Source: Ferruginibacter paludis (GTDB taxonomy: Bacteria; Bacteroidota; Bacteroidia; Chitinophagales; Chitinophagaceae). From it: DNA of 64,000 nt. The translations under genes were made by a program, and so were the position numbers. The stretch covers positions 186,001-250,000 of the forward strand of contig NZ_JAUFQJ010000003.1 of the NCBI RefSeq assembly GCF_030409685.1. The letters run 5' to 3'. Below, piece after piece: positions 51,277-60,761 of this stretch. Below the pieces are notes generated by a model. It was not told where the DNA came from. It did no database searches and saw nothing but the letters and a program-made list of their open reading frames with translations. Position 1 is the first letter of the stretch. Each line of letters starts with the position of its first letter.

Positions 51277-51927
51277 ATGAATCCAATTAAAGTTGCAATA
51301 GCCGATGACCACCAGATTTTCAGAAAAGGAGTAATTCTTTCTATGAGGTCGTACACGGAATTTCAATTTGTGTTGGAGGCAGATAATGGTGAAGAACTGC
51401 TGGCAAACCTTGCAGCAGCTGCGCCGGACGTAATTTTATGCGACTTAAAAATGCCACTTAAAGACGGCATTGATACTACAAGACAAATTACAAAAGACTA
51501 TCCCCACATTCGTGTTATTATTTTAACCATGTACGAAGATGAACGTTTCGTAGGACACCTGATGGATTGTGGTGCTGCAGGTTATTTGCTAAAAAGTACT
51601 GATCCTGCAGAAATAAAAAAAGCCATTTTGGAAGTGATGCGAACGGGATTTTATTTAAACCCTTTTGTAAATAAAGTATTAATTAAAAAGAATTATAGCA
51701 GGCAAAAATTTAATCCTTCTCTTAATACAGAAATTCTTGTAACTGATCGGGAAAAAGAAGTACTTACATTGGTTTGCATGGAATTTACTGCTGCAGAAAT
51801 TGCTCAAAAAATGGATATCAGCTCGCGAACGGTGGAAGCAATCAAAGACAGGATGATGGAACGCTTCGGTGTAAAAAATTCTGTCGGCCTGGTGTTTTAT
51901 GCTATGAAAAATCAACTGATAGATTAA
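51277..51927 (+). CDS. NarL/FixJ-type response regulator 3
   Basis: 216 residues. Receiver with ADDHQIFRKG, phosphoacceptor Asp in DVILCDLKMP, and AAGYLLKSTD. LuxR HTH is AEIAQKMDISSRTVEAIKDRMMERFGVKN. It lies 95 nt after the kinase and is its natural partner. The same HTH layout is shared with the two minus-strand regulators, which may compete for or share the kinase. Confidence 0.9.
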   Translation: MNPIKVAIADDHQIFRKGVILSMRSYTEFQFVLEADNGEELLANLAAAAPDVILCDLKMPLKDGIDTTRQITKDYPHIRVIILTMYEDERFVGHLMDCGAAGYLLKSTDPAEIKKAILEVMRTGFYLNPFVNKVLIKKNYSRQKFNPSLNTEILVTDREKEVLTLVCMEFTAAEIAQKMDISSRTVEAIKDRMMERFGVKNSVGLVFYAMKNQLID

Positions 51928-52129
51928 AACGATTATCGCTTATATCATTGTTAGATTTTCTTTGGTCTTTCCAACATTTTTCTTCATTCTTTATGTGAGC
52001 ATCTCTTCTTTTATAATTTACCGAATGGCTGATTTTATTCCCCTTGTTTGCCTTCACGTTTAAGTCAGTCCAAATCTTACCTTTGGATTTAAATTCGCCC
52101 TTATGATAATCGGAAGACTTTACATCAAA

Positions 52130-52765
52130 CTAAAATAGCCCGAATAATTTAGAATCAATACTGGATATAATCTGCCCCAAATGTTCTTCATTTTCTGCAA
52201 ACTTATTTTTATCTGCATCAATAATAAGCAAAGGCCCTTCTTTATAACTGTCAATAAATCCGTTGTAATAATCATTTAGTTTTTTCAAATAATCCAGCCG
52301 GATATTTTCTTCGTATTCCCTGCCTCTTTTTTGAATTTGTGCAACCAACGTAGGTACAGAGGCCTTTAGATAGATAAGCAGGTCCGGCGGTTGCACCATT
52401 GACTTGAGTGTTTCAAAAAACTGGTAATAATTATCAAAATCTCTTTTTCCCATTAGTCCCATGTCATGCAGGTTGGGTGCAAAAATATTCGCATCCTCAT
52501 AAATCGTGCGGTCCTGTATCACTGTTTCTGAACCATGCTGAATTTCGAGCAACTGTTTTAAACGGCTGTTTAAAAAAAACACTTGCAGGTTAAAACTCCA
52601 GCGGGGCATATCTTCATAAAAATCATTCAGGTAAGGGTTGTGGTCAACATCTTCAAACTGAGGTATCCATTTGTAATGTTTACTCAACATTTCTGTTAAA
52701 GTAGTTTTACCGGCTCCGATGTTTCCGGCTACTGCAATATGTTTTGGTTTCTTAGATTTGGCCAT
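52130..52765 (-). CDS. Deoxynucleoside kinase
   Basis: 211 residues from ATG 52763-52765. P-loop AVAGNIGAGKTTL, then the DNK-family motif VIQDRTIYEDANIFA and RGREYEENI. It salvages deoxynucleosides to monophosphates. The upstream frame adds MGWGN before the homologous MAKSKKPKH and is not used. Which nucleoside is preferred cannot be told. Confidence 0.87.
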   Translation of the reverse strand: MAKSKKPKHIAVAGNIGAGKTTLTEMLSKHYKWIPQFEDVDHNPYLNDFYEDMPRWSFNLQVFFLNSRLKQLLEIQHGSETVIQDRTIYEDANIFAPNLHDMGLMGKRDFDNYYQFFETLKSMVQPPDLLIYLKASVPTLVAQIQKRGREYEENIRLDYLKKLNDYYNGFIDSYKEGPLLIIDADKNKFAENEEHLGQIISSIDSKLFGLF

Positions 52766-52889
52766 GTTGCCCCACCCCAATGGGTAATTTAAAGATGATA
52801 AAATAATTTAGTACTCCGATAATGACAAGTGAATGTAGCAAACTTTGGTATATAAACATACAAATGCAAAATTGCGGTTTGGTACAAGC

Positions 52890-53891
52890 TTAATAGTTTA
52901 ATCCCATTGCTTCTCTTACCAGCTGCATGGTAGCTTTTGCGCTAATACCTGCTTTTGCTGCGCCTTTTTCCATTACTTCGGCCAGGTATTTTTTATCATT
53001 TAAAATTTCATTTATTTTACCCCGGATAGGAGCAATAAATTGCACCATATCTTCCGCCAGTTGCTTCTTCATATCTCCATAACGAATAGAACAATTGTTA
53101 TAGTCATTTTCAAATTTTGAAATTACGTCATCGCCACTTACGAGTTTCATCAAACTAAATACATTTTCAATGTACTCCGGTTTTTGTGAATTTAACTCCT
53201 GCGGTCCTGCATCAGTTTTTGTTTTCATCACTTTTTTGCGGATTACATCGTCTTCATCCGCCAAAAATAAAGTAGCCATTTGATTTTCGCTTTTACTCAT
53301 TTTACCGGCACCATCCAGACTCGGCACTTTTACCAGTTGCTGATTATAATTAAAGGCAAACGGTTCAGGAAAAACTTCTCCGTAACGATGATTAAAGCGG
53401 TTAACGTAGGTCCTTGCTATTTCCAGGTGCTGCTCCTGGTCTTTACCCACGGGCACGTATTTAGCTCTGTGTAATAAAATATCTGCGGCCATTAAAACTG
53501 GATATGTAAGCAACCCGGCATTAATGTTATCGGGGTTCTGCCGAACCTTGTCTTTAAAAGTAACTGTCTTTTCAAGTTCGCCGGTATACGCCAGCATATT
53601 CAGGTATAAATACAGTTCAGCGGTTTCAAATACGTGGCTCTGGCAATACAAAGCCACTTTATCCGGGTCCAGTCCACAGGCAATATTTTCTGCCAATACC
53701 CTATGCACATTGTCTTTCAGCTGTTTGGTATCAGGATGGGTGGTAAGCGAATGCAGGTCTGCCACCATAAAATAGCAGTCATAATCTTCCTGCATTTTTA
53801 CATAATTACGTATGGCCCCAAAATAATTTCCCAGGTGCAAAAATCCGGTAGGCCGGATGCCACTCATTACAATTTCTTGTTTTTTACTCAT
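52890..53891 (-). CDS. trpS: Tryptophanyl-tRNA synthetase
   Basis: 333 residues from ATG 53891, supported by a -7 element at 53900-53907 which lies inside the longer open frame. Class I synthetase motifs are HLGN in TGFLHLGNYFG and KMSKS in GAGKMSKSENQM. It loads tRNA-Trp with tryptophan. Confidence 0.95.
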   Translation of the reverse strand: MSKKQEIVMSGIRPTGFLHLGNYFGAIRNYVKMQEDYDCYFMVADLHSLTTHPDTKQLKDNVHRVLAENIACGLDPDKVALYCQSHVFETAELYLYLNMLAYTGELEKTVTFKDKVRQNPDNINAGLLTYPVLMAADILLHRAKYVPVGKDQEQHLEIARTYVNRFNHRYGEVFPEPFAFNYNQQLVKVPSLDGAGKMSKSENQMATLFLADEDDVIRKKVMKTKTDAGPQELNSQKPEYIENVFSLMKLVSGDDVISKFENDYNNCSIRYGDMKKQLAEDMVQFIAPIRGKINEILNDKKYLAEVMEKGAAKAGISAKATMQLVREAMGLNY

Positions 53892-53899
53892 AAAGACGG

Positions 53900-53907
53900 C
53901 AAAGATA
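53900..53907 (-). promoter_or_regulatory. -7 promoter element of trpS
   Basis: TATCTTTG on the minus strand, 8 nt upstream of ATG 53891. It falls inside the longer open frame and thus fixes the start. Confidence 0.6.
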
Positions 53908-53997
53908 ACAAAACACAATAGTCTTAAGCCATATCTGTAAAGGAAAAAAATTGACTGCCATTCATATAAATTCAGTAGGTCTGTCAGCCTAATCCTT

Positions 53998-54005
53998 TAT
54001 TTTTG
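53998..54005 (+). promoter_or_regulatory. -7 promoter element abutting gatC
   Basis: TATTTTTG ends 4 nt before the gatC ATG (54010), leaving a leader of almost no length. Confidence 0.5.
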
Positions 54006-54009
54006 TTTG

Positions 54010-54300
54010 ATGGAAGTAAATGATACCCTGGTAGATAAAATTGCGCACCTGGCAAGGCTTCAGTTTAATGATATTGAAAAAGCAAGTATTAAAACAGACT
54101 TGCAAAAAATGATTGCTTTTGTAGAAAAGCTGAATGAGCTGGACACGACAGGAGTAGCTCCGCTGCTGCATATGAGCGATAATATAAACGTGTTGCGGGA
54201 AGACGAAGTAAAAGGAAGCATCAGCAGGGAGGAAGGATTAAAAAATGCTCCGCTGCACGATAAGGAGTTTTTTAAAGTGCCTAAAGTAATCAAAAAATAA
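54010..54300 (+). CDS. gatC: Aspartyl/glutamyl-tRNA amidotransferase subunit C
   Basis: 96 residues, the usual GatC size. NDTLVDKIAHLARLQFNDIEKASIKTDLQKMIAFVEKLNELDTTGV and LREDEVKGSISREEGLKNAP are family-typical. It stabilises the GatAB enzyme that amidates misacylated Asp-tRNA or Glu-tRNA. gatA and gatB are not adjacent. A TTG 3 nt upstream is less likely than ATG 54010. Confidence 0.92.
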   Translation: MEVNDTLVDKIAHLARLQFNDIEKASIKTDLQKMIAFVEKLNELDTTGVAPLLHMSDNINVLREDEVKGSISREEGLKNAPLHDKEFFKVPKVIKK

Positions 54301-54402
54301 ACAGCCATGCGTCTTAATGGTACATCGCTTAAATTTATCAATACACAAACCTTACCGGCTTTTACCAGTAATCATTTAGCAAATCAATAAATCAATATCA
54401 CC

Positions 54403-55116
54403 ATGCAGGGCATTATTCATCTGGAAAATATTTGCAAAAGCTATTATTTAGGCAAGCAGGAGTTGCAGGTACTAAAAGGCATTAACATTGATATTTTTAA
54501 GAACGAGTATGTAGCATTGATGGGACCGAGTGGCTCCGGAAAATCTACCCTGATGAATATTTTAGGTTGCCTGGATACACCCACCAGCGGCCGGTACATT
54601 TTAAATGGCCACGATGTTAGCCGTATGATTGACAACGACCTGGCCGAAATACGCAACAAAGAAATTGGCTTTGTTTTTCAGCAATTTAATTTACTTCCCA
54701 GGTTAACCGCAGCAGAAAACGTAGCGCTGCCGCTCATTTACAGCGGCATTGCAAAAAAGGAAAGAATGGACAGGGCCAGGGAAGTTTTACATAAAGTAAA
54801 ACTAGATGACAGAAGCCACCATAAACCAAATGAATTAAGTGGCGGACAGTGCCAGCGTGTAGCGATTGCGAGGGCTCTGATAAATGATCCTGCCATCATT
54901 TTGGCAGATGAACCTACAGGAAACCTGGATTCTAAAACCTCCTACGAAATCATGGATATCCTGGGCAAAATTCACAATGATGGCAACACGGTAGTACTGG
55001 TAACGCACGAAGAAGATATTGCCGGATTTGCACACCGGGTAGTGCGTTTACGAGACGGTTTGATTGAAACGGACAGGGTAAATTCCAATCCATCTGTTAT
55101 TGCACAACCGGCTTAA
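54403..55116 (+). CDS. ABC transporter ATP-binding protein (MacB/LolD type)
   Basis: 237 residues. Walker [10 protein letters not shown], signature [15 protein letters not shown], Walker [13 protein letters not shown] and switch His in VLVTHEED. This belongs to the MacB/LolD/FtsE branch that works with FtsX-like permeases. No permease gene is adjacent, so the cargo is unknown. It is 102 nt after gatC. Confidence 0.88.
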   Translation: MQGIIHLENICKSYYLGKQELQVLKGINIDIFKNEYVALMGPSGSGKSTLMNILGCLDTPTSGRYILNGHDVSRMIDNDLAEIRNKEIGFVFQQFNLLPRLTAAENVALPLIYSGIAKKERMDRAREVLHKVKLDDRSHHKPNELSGGQCQRVAIARALINDPAIILADEPTGNLDSKTSYEIMDILGKIHNDGNTVVLVTHEEDIAGFAHRVVRLRDGLIETDRVNSNPSVIAQPA

Positions 55117-55184
55117 TGCTTTTATCTATAAACTTTTTGAGTGTTTCGTTGTTTGCTTTGCTATAATTCAATCTACTAAACTAT

Positions 55185-55748
55185 ATGGCAGCAAAGATTT
55201 ATACTAAAACCGGCGACCTGGGAACAACCAGTTTAATCGGTGGAACAAAAGTGCCCAAAAATCATTTACGCATTGAAACCTATGGCACGGTGGATGAATT
55301 GAATTCTTACATTGGCCTTGTAAGTGATCTTATTCAAGATGCCCATTCTAAAATTATTTTAAAAGAAATTCAGGACCGTCTATTTACTGTTGGTTCTTCA
55401 CTGGCATGCGATCCCGATAAAGAACCATTGATGAAAATCCCTGATCTTAAAGAGGATGATGTGGTATTGCTGGAAAAGGAAATAGATCGCATGAACGAGA
55501 TGCTGCCGGCCATGAAACATTTTATATTGCCGGGTGGGCACGTTGCTGTTTCCACAACCCATGTGGCAAGGTGCATCTGCAGGCGTGCAGAACGTTTGTG
55601 TGTGAATATGCAGGTACATGAACTATTTGTAGAGCCGCTGGTAATAAAATACATCAACCGATTGAGTGATTATCTTTTTGTTTTGTCCAGATACATAGGT
55701 TATCAGTTACACGTGCAGGAAATTGCCTGGAAACCACGGATAAACTGA
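55185..55748 (+). CDS. Cob(I)alamin adenosyltransferase (PduO type)
   Basis: 187 residues. N-terminal AAKIYTKTGDLGTTSLIGGTKVPKNHLRIETYGTVDELN holds the ATP site of the PduO family; CRRAERLCVNMQ is the conserved Arg segment. It transfers adenosyl from ATP to cob(I)alamin. The genome presumably has an adenosylcobalamin enzyme, but none is here. Confidence 0.92.
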   Translation: MAAKIYTKTGDLGTTSLIGGTKVPKNHLRIETYGTVDELNSYIGLVSDLIQDAHSKIILKEIQDRLFTVGSSLACDPDKEPLMKIPDLKEDDVVLLEKEIDRMNEMLPAMKHFILPGGHVAVSTTHVARCICRRAERLCVNMQVHELFVEPLVIKYINRLSDYLFVLSRYIGYQLHVQEIAWKPRIN

Positions 55749-55889
55749 CAATTAATAATTATTAAATGGCTAATTAGTTTTCCGGCTGCGAAAAATCCTA
55801 AAAAATTTTGTAATCAATCCCGTAACGAAATAAGCCCGCCTCGCATAACACATACGCTCCGCCTAACTGACAGTATTATACATTATTGA

Positions 55890-56549
55890 TTATAAATTAT
55901 CCATTATCCTGCCGTCTTTCATGTGCAAAATACGGTCGCTCATTTGGGCAAGTTCCTCATTGTGTGTTACAATTAAAAAAGTCTGTTGAAACTGATTCCT
56001 GAGTTGAATAAAAAGTTGGTGTAATTCTTTTGCATTGGCACTGTCAAGGTTGCCCGTTGGCTCATCTGCCATAACGATTAAGGGGTCGTTTATTAAAGCT
56101 CTGGCCACAGCTACCCTTTGCTGTTCGCCACCTGAAAGTTGCTGTGGTTTGTTTTCAATCCGGTTAGAAAGACCTAAAGTTGTTAACAATTGGATGGCTT
56201 TTTCTTTAATCTCCGATTTTTTTTTGCCTGCAATCCAGCCTGGAATACATACGTTTTCAACAGCCGTAAACTCAGGCAATAAGTGATGAAACTGAAAAAC
56301 GAAGCCAATATTTTTGTTACGAAATGCTGCAAGTTTTTTCCCGCTGAGCTTTTCTATCTTTTCGCCGGCCAGCAAAACAGAGCCTTTATCAGCCGTATCC
56401 AAAGTGCCAAGAATGTGCAGCAGCGTGCTTTTACCTGCACCTGACGAACCGACGATACTTACAATTTCCGCCTTTTTTATGTTGATATCAACCCCACGCA
56501 AAACCGGCAGACTGCCGTAATTTTTAATAATGTTTGTTGCTGTCAGCAT
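55890..56549 (-). CDS. lolD: LolD-like ABC transporter ATP-binding protein
   Basis: 219 residues from ATG 56549 (MLTATNIIKNYGSLPVLRGV); a GTG 48 nt upstream would add a stretch with no homology. Walker A VGSSGAGKST, signature LSGGEQQRVAVARAL, Walker [13 protein letters not shown]. LolD drives release of lipoproteins to LolA with LolCE. lolC and lolE are not adjacent. The assignment to LolD is by similarity of the ATPase and is tentative. Confidence 0.78.
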   Translation of the reverse strand: MLTATNIIKNYGSLPVLRGVDINIKKAEIVSIVGSSGAGKSTLLHILGTLDTADKGSVLLAGEKIEKLSGKKLAAFRNKNIGFVFQFHHLLPEFTAVENVCIPGWIAGKKKSEIKEKAIQLLTTLGLSNRIENKPQQLSGGEQQRVAVARALINDPLIVMADEPTGNLDSANAKELHQLFIQLRNQFQQTFLIVTHNEELAQMSDRILHMKDGRIMDNL

Positions 56550-56668
56550 CTGGCTAAAGTAATTAATAATTAATAATTTAAGGACAATTAAGAACACTAT
56601 TTACCCGTTTAAAATAAAAAATAAAACCAAGGGTGAAAAAACACATTTGTTTAATTCCACCAAACTTT

Positions 56669-56676
56669 TACATTTG
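56669..56676 (+). promoter_or_regulatory. -7 promoter element of the DUF2795 gene
   Basis: TACATTTG, matching TAnnTTTG, 22 nt upstream of ATG 56699. Confidence 0.55.
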
Positions 56677-56698
56677 CAAAAAATTAAACCATTAAGCG

Positions 56699-56920
56699 AT
56701 GTTTTGGACACTAGAATTGGCCTCTCATTTAGAAGACGCTCCCTGGCCGGCAACAAAGGATGAACTGATAGATTTTAGTATCCGCAGCGGTGCTCCTATT
56801 GAAGTAATTGAGAACCTGCAGGAACTGGAGGATGAAGGTGAAATTTATGAAGGGCTGGAAGATATCTGGCCTGATTATCCAAGCCAGGAAGACTTCTTTT
56901 TCAATGAGGATGAATATTAA
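56699..56920 (+). CDS. Small DUF2795-family protein
   Basis: 73 residues, strongly acidic. Text FWTLELASHLEDAPWPATKDELIDFSIRSGAPIEVIENLQELEDEGEIYEGLEDIWPDYPSQEDFFFNEDEY fits the small DUF2795 proteins seen across Bacteroidota. Function is not established. Its own promoter element and a following hairpin support a real gene despite its size. Confidence 0.8.
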   Translation: MFWTLELASHLEDAPWPATKDELIDFSIRSGAPIEVIENLQELEDEGEIYEGLEDIWPDYPSQEDFFFNEDEY

Positions 56921-56973
56921 TTGAATACATAGCTGTCCGTCCGGGATTGCCTTTCATAATACTATTTGTGCAT

Positions 56974-57003
56974 CAAAGCCATTGACTTTTGTCAGTGGCT
57001 TTG
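56974..57003 (+). terminator. Hairpin after the DUF2795 gene
   Basis: CAAAGCCATTGAC pairs with GTCAGTGGCTTTG (one T-G pair) around a TTTT loop, 53 nt after the stop. No long T tract follows. Confidence 0.6.
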
Positions 57004-57082
57004 TCGTTGGTATAAACTGATGCTTTATTGTTGACCTGCACCAGTATTATTTTCTTAAGCATTTGGCTGGCGCTTAAACTAT

Positions 57083-57110
57083 AACTGGTATTCTTTGCAG
57101 AATACCAGTT
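57083..57110 (-). terminator. Hairpin after fabI
   Basis: A perfect 12-bp stem, AACTGGTATTCT with AGAATACCAGTT, loop TTGC, 29 nt beyond the fabI stop. The T tract is weak in both directions. Confidence 0.6.
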
Positions 57111-57139
57111 AGTATAATTATTTCTACCATGTCGTGAAA

Positions 57140-57952
57140 TTATTTTTCCATCTGTTCAATTACCGTTTGCGTAACACCTGTATTTGAAAAACCTCCATCG
57201 TGAAATAAATTTTGCATGGTAACCATTTTGGTTAAATCGCTGAACAGCGTAACGCAATAATTGGCGCAGTCTTCAGCACTTGCATTACCCAGCGGGCTCA
57301 TTTTTTCTGCATAGGTGATAAAACCATCAAAGCCTTTAACGCCGCTGCCGGCTGTGGTGCGTACGGGTGACTGAGAGACTGTATTAATCCTGACCTTTTT
57401 TCCTACGCCATAATAGTAACCAAAGCTACGGGCTATACTTTCCAGTAATGATTTGGCGTCCGCCATTTCATTATAGTTTGGAAATACCCGTTGTGCCGCA
57501 ATATAAGTCAGTGCTACCACGCTACCCCACTCCTTAATGGCATCTTCCTTCATAGCAATTGCAAGCACCCGATGCAGGCTGGTAGCAGAAATATCAAGCG
57601 TTTTGGCATTAAAACCGTAATCAATTTCAGTATAAGAATTTCCCTTGCGCATATTAACACTCATACCTATGGAATGTAAAATAAAATCAACACCACCACC
57701 AAAATGTTCTTTTGCCTTAACAATCAGGTTTTGTACATCAGCATTGCTTGTAACATCGCAGGGAATTACGGGGGCATTTACTGTTTCAGCTAACTTATTA
57801 ATTTCACCCATGCGCATCGCTACAGGTGCGTTGGTTAGCAACAATTCGGCACCTTCTTCATGACAACGCAATGCTGTTTTCCATGCAATCGATTTTTCAT
57901 CCAGGGCTCCAAAAATAATTCCTTTTTTTCCTTTTAGTAAATTGTAAGACAT
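57140..57952 (-). CDS. fabI: Enoyl-[acyl carrier protein] reductase (FabI)
   Basis: 270 residues from ATG 57952; the longer frame is not homologous. NAD-dependent SDR-like reductase that completes each round of fatty-acid elongation. Typical text: GKKGIIFGALDEKSIAWKTA, FILHSIGMS, and the active-site stretch YIAAQRVFPNYNEMADAKSLLES with the two Tyr and Lys. DGGFSNTGVT near the C terminus is the usual end. Confidence 0.92.
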   Translation of the reverse strand: MSYNLLKGKKGIIFGALDEKSIAWKTALRCHEEGAELLLTNAPVAMRMGEINKLAETVNAPVIPCDVTSNADVQNLIVKAKEHFGGGVDFILHSIGMSVNMRKGNSYTEIDYGFNAKTLDISATSLHRVLAIAMKEDAIKEWGSVVALTYIAAQRVFPNYNEMADAKSLLESIARSFGYYYGVGKKVRINTVSQSPVRTTAGSGVKGFDGFITYAEKMSPLGNASAEDCANYCVTLFSDLTKMVTMQNLFHDGGFSNTGVTQTVIEQMEK

Positions 57953-58172
57953 AGCTGATTTTAATTTGAAGGGTAAAAATAAGGTTTGTAAGGTGTAATC
58001 AAAAATCTTCAAGGGTAAAAGGCGGATGGACCTTGGAGAATGGCTGTTTTTTCGGTAAAGCCAGTATTGTTGGTTACCTGTAAAATGGTGTTCCTGCTAT
58101 CCATTAAATCATACCCAGCTAGTCATTATTAACATCAACCTGGGAAAATTATTCGTTTTAAATTGTCAATTA

Positions 58173-59831
58173 TCAATCGATTGCCACCATTTCCCTGGCG
58201 TTCTCCAATGCTGCCGCAGTTGGCTTTTCGCCACTTAGCATTTGAGCAATAGCAGTAATGCGTTCGTCATTACTTAACAATCGGATAGCCGTATTGATCT
58301 TGTCACCTTTAGTGCTTTTATACACATAATAATGGGCGCTAGCCCTGGCAGCAATCTGGGGTTGATGCGTTATGGCAATTAACTGGTGGCCGGATGATAA
58401 ATCTTTCATAATGATGCCCACTTGTTTGGCAGCTTCACCGCTGATGCCGGTATCAATTTCATCAAATATCAATGTAGGTAATTGTAATTTTTTTGCCACC
58501 AGAGATTTGATGCAAAGCATTAACCTGCTCAACTCCCCGCCGCTGGCCACTTTGCGCAACGGCTCAAAGCGGCCGCTTTTATTGGCATCAAATAAAAATT
58601 CAATGCTGTCACCACCATCAATATGTAATGCTATTGATTGCAACTGCACTTTGATCACCGCGTTGGGCATGCCCACCTGAGCAAGTAGGGCGTTCACTTT
58701 TTCGGTAAATGGTTTGATGGCCTTATTACGATTGGCCGTTATGGCTGCAGCCAACCGTTCGCATTGCCGCTGCAATTCCTTTGTAACCTGTTCTTTTGCT
58801 GCAATGGCCTCGCCAATGTTCAGTATATCATTCAGTTTTTGCTGAAGTTCATCTTTAATTACAAGCAACTCCGCCGTAGTATGTACGTTGTGCTTTTTTA
58901 ATAACTTATATCCCAGTGAAATTTTATCATTTACCACCTGTATTCTTTCCGGGCTGTATTGCACGCCATTATCAATGGCTTCCAGTTCATCACCGATATC
59001 CTGCAACTCCGCCTGGGCGCCCAATAAACGCTTTGTAAGCTCTTCAATAGAAGCATGGTATTGCTGCAAGCCATGCAGCTTATTGCTAAGTGATTTAACC
59101 TGTTGCGTAATAGGTTGATCACTGTCTTTTAATTCAAAATAAACAGCGCTTAATTGTTGCTTTATATTTTCCGCATTGCTAAGTAATTTAAGTTCAGCAT
59201 CCAATTCTTCGAGTTCATTTTCCTTTAGCCCGGCTTCATCCAGTTCATCAAATAGAAACTGGTTGTAATCAAGTGCCGTATTGGCTGCGGCCTGTTGCTG
59301 CACCAGTTCCTGCAGTTCCTTTTTTGTTTTACTGTATTGCGTAAAAATGGTGGTATATTCCTGCAGCAGGTTACCATTTCCTGCCAGCGCATCCAGCACC
59401 TGGCGTTGAAAATCACTGTCACCCAATTCCAGTGTATCAAATTGCTGATGAAGATCAACCAACAAGGAACTGAGTTCCTTCAACTGTCCAAGATTTACGG
59501 GGGTATCATTTATAAACGCTCTCGATTTGCCGTTTACAGCTATCTCTCTTCTTATCACTACTTCGTCCTCTATATCCAGTTCATTCTCTTTTAAAAAGCC
59601 TTTTATTTCCTTTCTGCCTCCGGCTTTAAAAAAACCTTCTACCACACATTTTTTGTCCTTATTCATTAAGGTGGTGCTATCCGCTCTTTCACCCAGTATC
59701 AGGCTTAAGGCACCCATTAAAATACTTTTACCGGCACCGGTTTCCCCGGTAATGATATTGAGGTTGGCGCTAAAATCGATGGCAATTTGATCTATGATTG
59801 CGTAGTTCTGTATGTTTAATTTTTGCAGCAT
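58173..59831 (-). CDS. recN: DNA repair protein RecN
   Basis: 552 residues of an SMC-like ATPase. N-terminal NYAIIDQIAIDFSANLNIITGETGAGKSILMGAL holds Walker A, VVIRREIAVNGKSRAFIND follows, then two coiled-coil arms, and the C-terminal lobe has ELSRLMLCIKSLV and Walker B TLIFDEIDTGISGEAA. RecN acts in repair of double-strand breaks. Full length, no damage seen. Confidence 0.94.
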   Translation of the reverse strand: MLQKLNIQNYAIIDQIAIDFSANLNIITGETGAGKSILMGALSLILGERADSTTLMNKDKKCVVEGFFKAGGRKEIKGFLKENELDIEDEVVIRREIAVNGKSRAFINDTPVNLGQLKELSSLLVDLHQQFDTLELGDSDFQRQVLDALAGNGNLLQEYTTIFTQYSKTKKELQELVQQQAAANTALDYNQFLFDELDEAGLKENELEELDAELKLLSNAENIKQQLSAVYFELKDSDQPITQQVKSLSNKLHGLQQYHASIEELTKRLLGAQAELQDIGDELEAIDNGVQYSPERIQVVNDKISLGYKLLKKHNVHTTAELLVIKDELQQKLNDILNIGEAIAAKEQVTKELQRQCERLAAAITANRNKAIKPFTEKVNALLAQVGMPNAVIKVQLQSIALHIDGGDSIEFLFDANKSGRFEPLRKVASGGELSRLMLCIKSLVAKKLQLPTLIFDEIDTGISGEAAKQVGIIMKDLSSGHQLIAITHQPQIAARASAHYYVYKSTKGDKINTAIRLLSNDERITAIAQMLSGEKPTAAALENAREMVAID

Positions 59832-59904
59832 AATTGAGGCAGCAAATTAGTTTTTTTTTGGCTTGTTTTGCCCGTTTCATAAAATTTAAACACCTGCTGA
59901 AAAT

Positions 59905-59935
59905 AAAAAAGCACCTCAGTAACTGAAGTGCTTTT
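59905..59935 (-). terminator. Rho-independent terminator of the zinc-ribbon gene
   Basis: AAAAGCAC with inner TCAGT pairs with ACTGA and GTGCTTTT; the minus strand ends in TTTTTTATTTTC. It lies 22 nt after the zinc-ribbon stop. Confidence 0.8.
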
Positions 59936-59956
59936 CATCCGAAGTCGTATGGCAAA

Positions 59957-60712
59957 TTACTTTATTTCAATGCTGTCGTTCAAATCTGCATCAACCAGTA
60001 TACGGCCGCAGTTTTCACATACAATCACCTTTTTCCGCAATTTAATTTCACTTTGTTTTTGTGGCGGAATCGCATGAAAACAACCTCCGCAGCTGTCTCT
60101 TTCTACAGGTACTACAGCCAACCCGTTGCGGTAATTTTTACGGATGCGGTCATAGCTTAACAATAAACGCTCATCTACATGGCTTCTTGCTTCAAGGGCC
60201 TGTTTATTGTATTGCTTTTCTTCCTTCTCAGTTTCCCCGATAATTTTTTCCAGTTCCCCTTTCTTGCCACTTAAATTACCTTCTTTAATGCTCACCGCTT
60301 TTTTAGCAGTTTCCAGCTGACGAGCTTTTTCACCAATTTCTTCAGTAGCGTCTTTAATGTGTTTTTCGCAAAGCTTCACTTCTAAAGTCTGCATTTCAAT
60401 TTCCTTATTGATTGCTTCAAACTCACGGTTATTCTTTACATTTTCACTTTGTTTCTCATATTTTTTAACCAGCGCTTCCGCTTCCTTAATGGCTTCTCTC
60501 TTTTGGTTAATAAATTCCTGCATGCCATTAATTTCTTCTTCCACACGGGTTTGACGGGCGTGCAAACCTTCAATTTCGTCTTCCAGGTCTTTTACCTCAA
60601 TTGGCAATTCACCTTTCAAAATCTGAATTTCATCCAGCTTGCAATCCACTTTTTGTAAACGAACAAGCGATGTTAATTTTTCTTCAACGGAGAAATCTTT
60701 TACTGCGGCCAT
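59957..60712 (-). CDS. Coiled-coil C4-type zinc-ribbon protein
   Basis: 251 residues. Residues about 10-185 are a long coiled coil (LQKVDCKLDEIQILKGELPIEVKDLEDEIEGLHARQTRV onwards). The C terminus has CGGCFHAIPPQKQ and VIVCENCGRIL, a four-cysteine zinc ribbon. The family (formerly DUF164) is often encoded next to nif3, as here. Function is unknown; nucleic-acid binding is often proposed. Confidence 0.85.
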   Translation of the reverse strand: MAAVKDFSVEEKLTSLVRLQKVDCKLDEIQILKGELPIEVKDLEDEIEGLHARQTRVEEEINGMQEFINQKREAIKEAEALVKKYEKQSENVKNNREFEAINKEIEMQTLEVKLCEKHIKDATEEIGEKARQLETAKKAVSIKEGNLSGKKGELEKIIGETEKEEKQYNKQALEARSHVDERLLLSYDRIRKNYRNGLAVVPVERDSCGGCFHAIPPQKQSEIKLRKKVIVCENCGRILVDADLNDSIEIK

Positions 60713-60761
60713 ATTATTGTTTGAAATTTATAGTTTTAAAAGTTGTGTTACCGGCATTTCA

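Noticed and set aside
58070..58110. GGTTACCTGTAAAATGG as another ECF promoter
   Set aside because: It faces recN from its 3' end, lacks the ATTT after GGTTAC and has no -10-like match.
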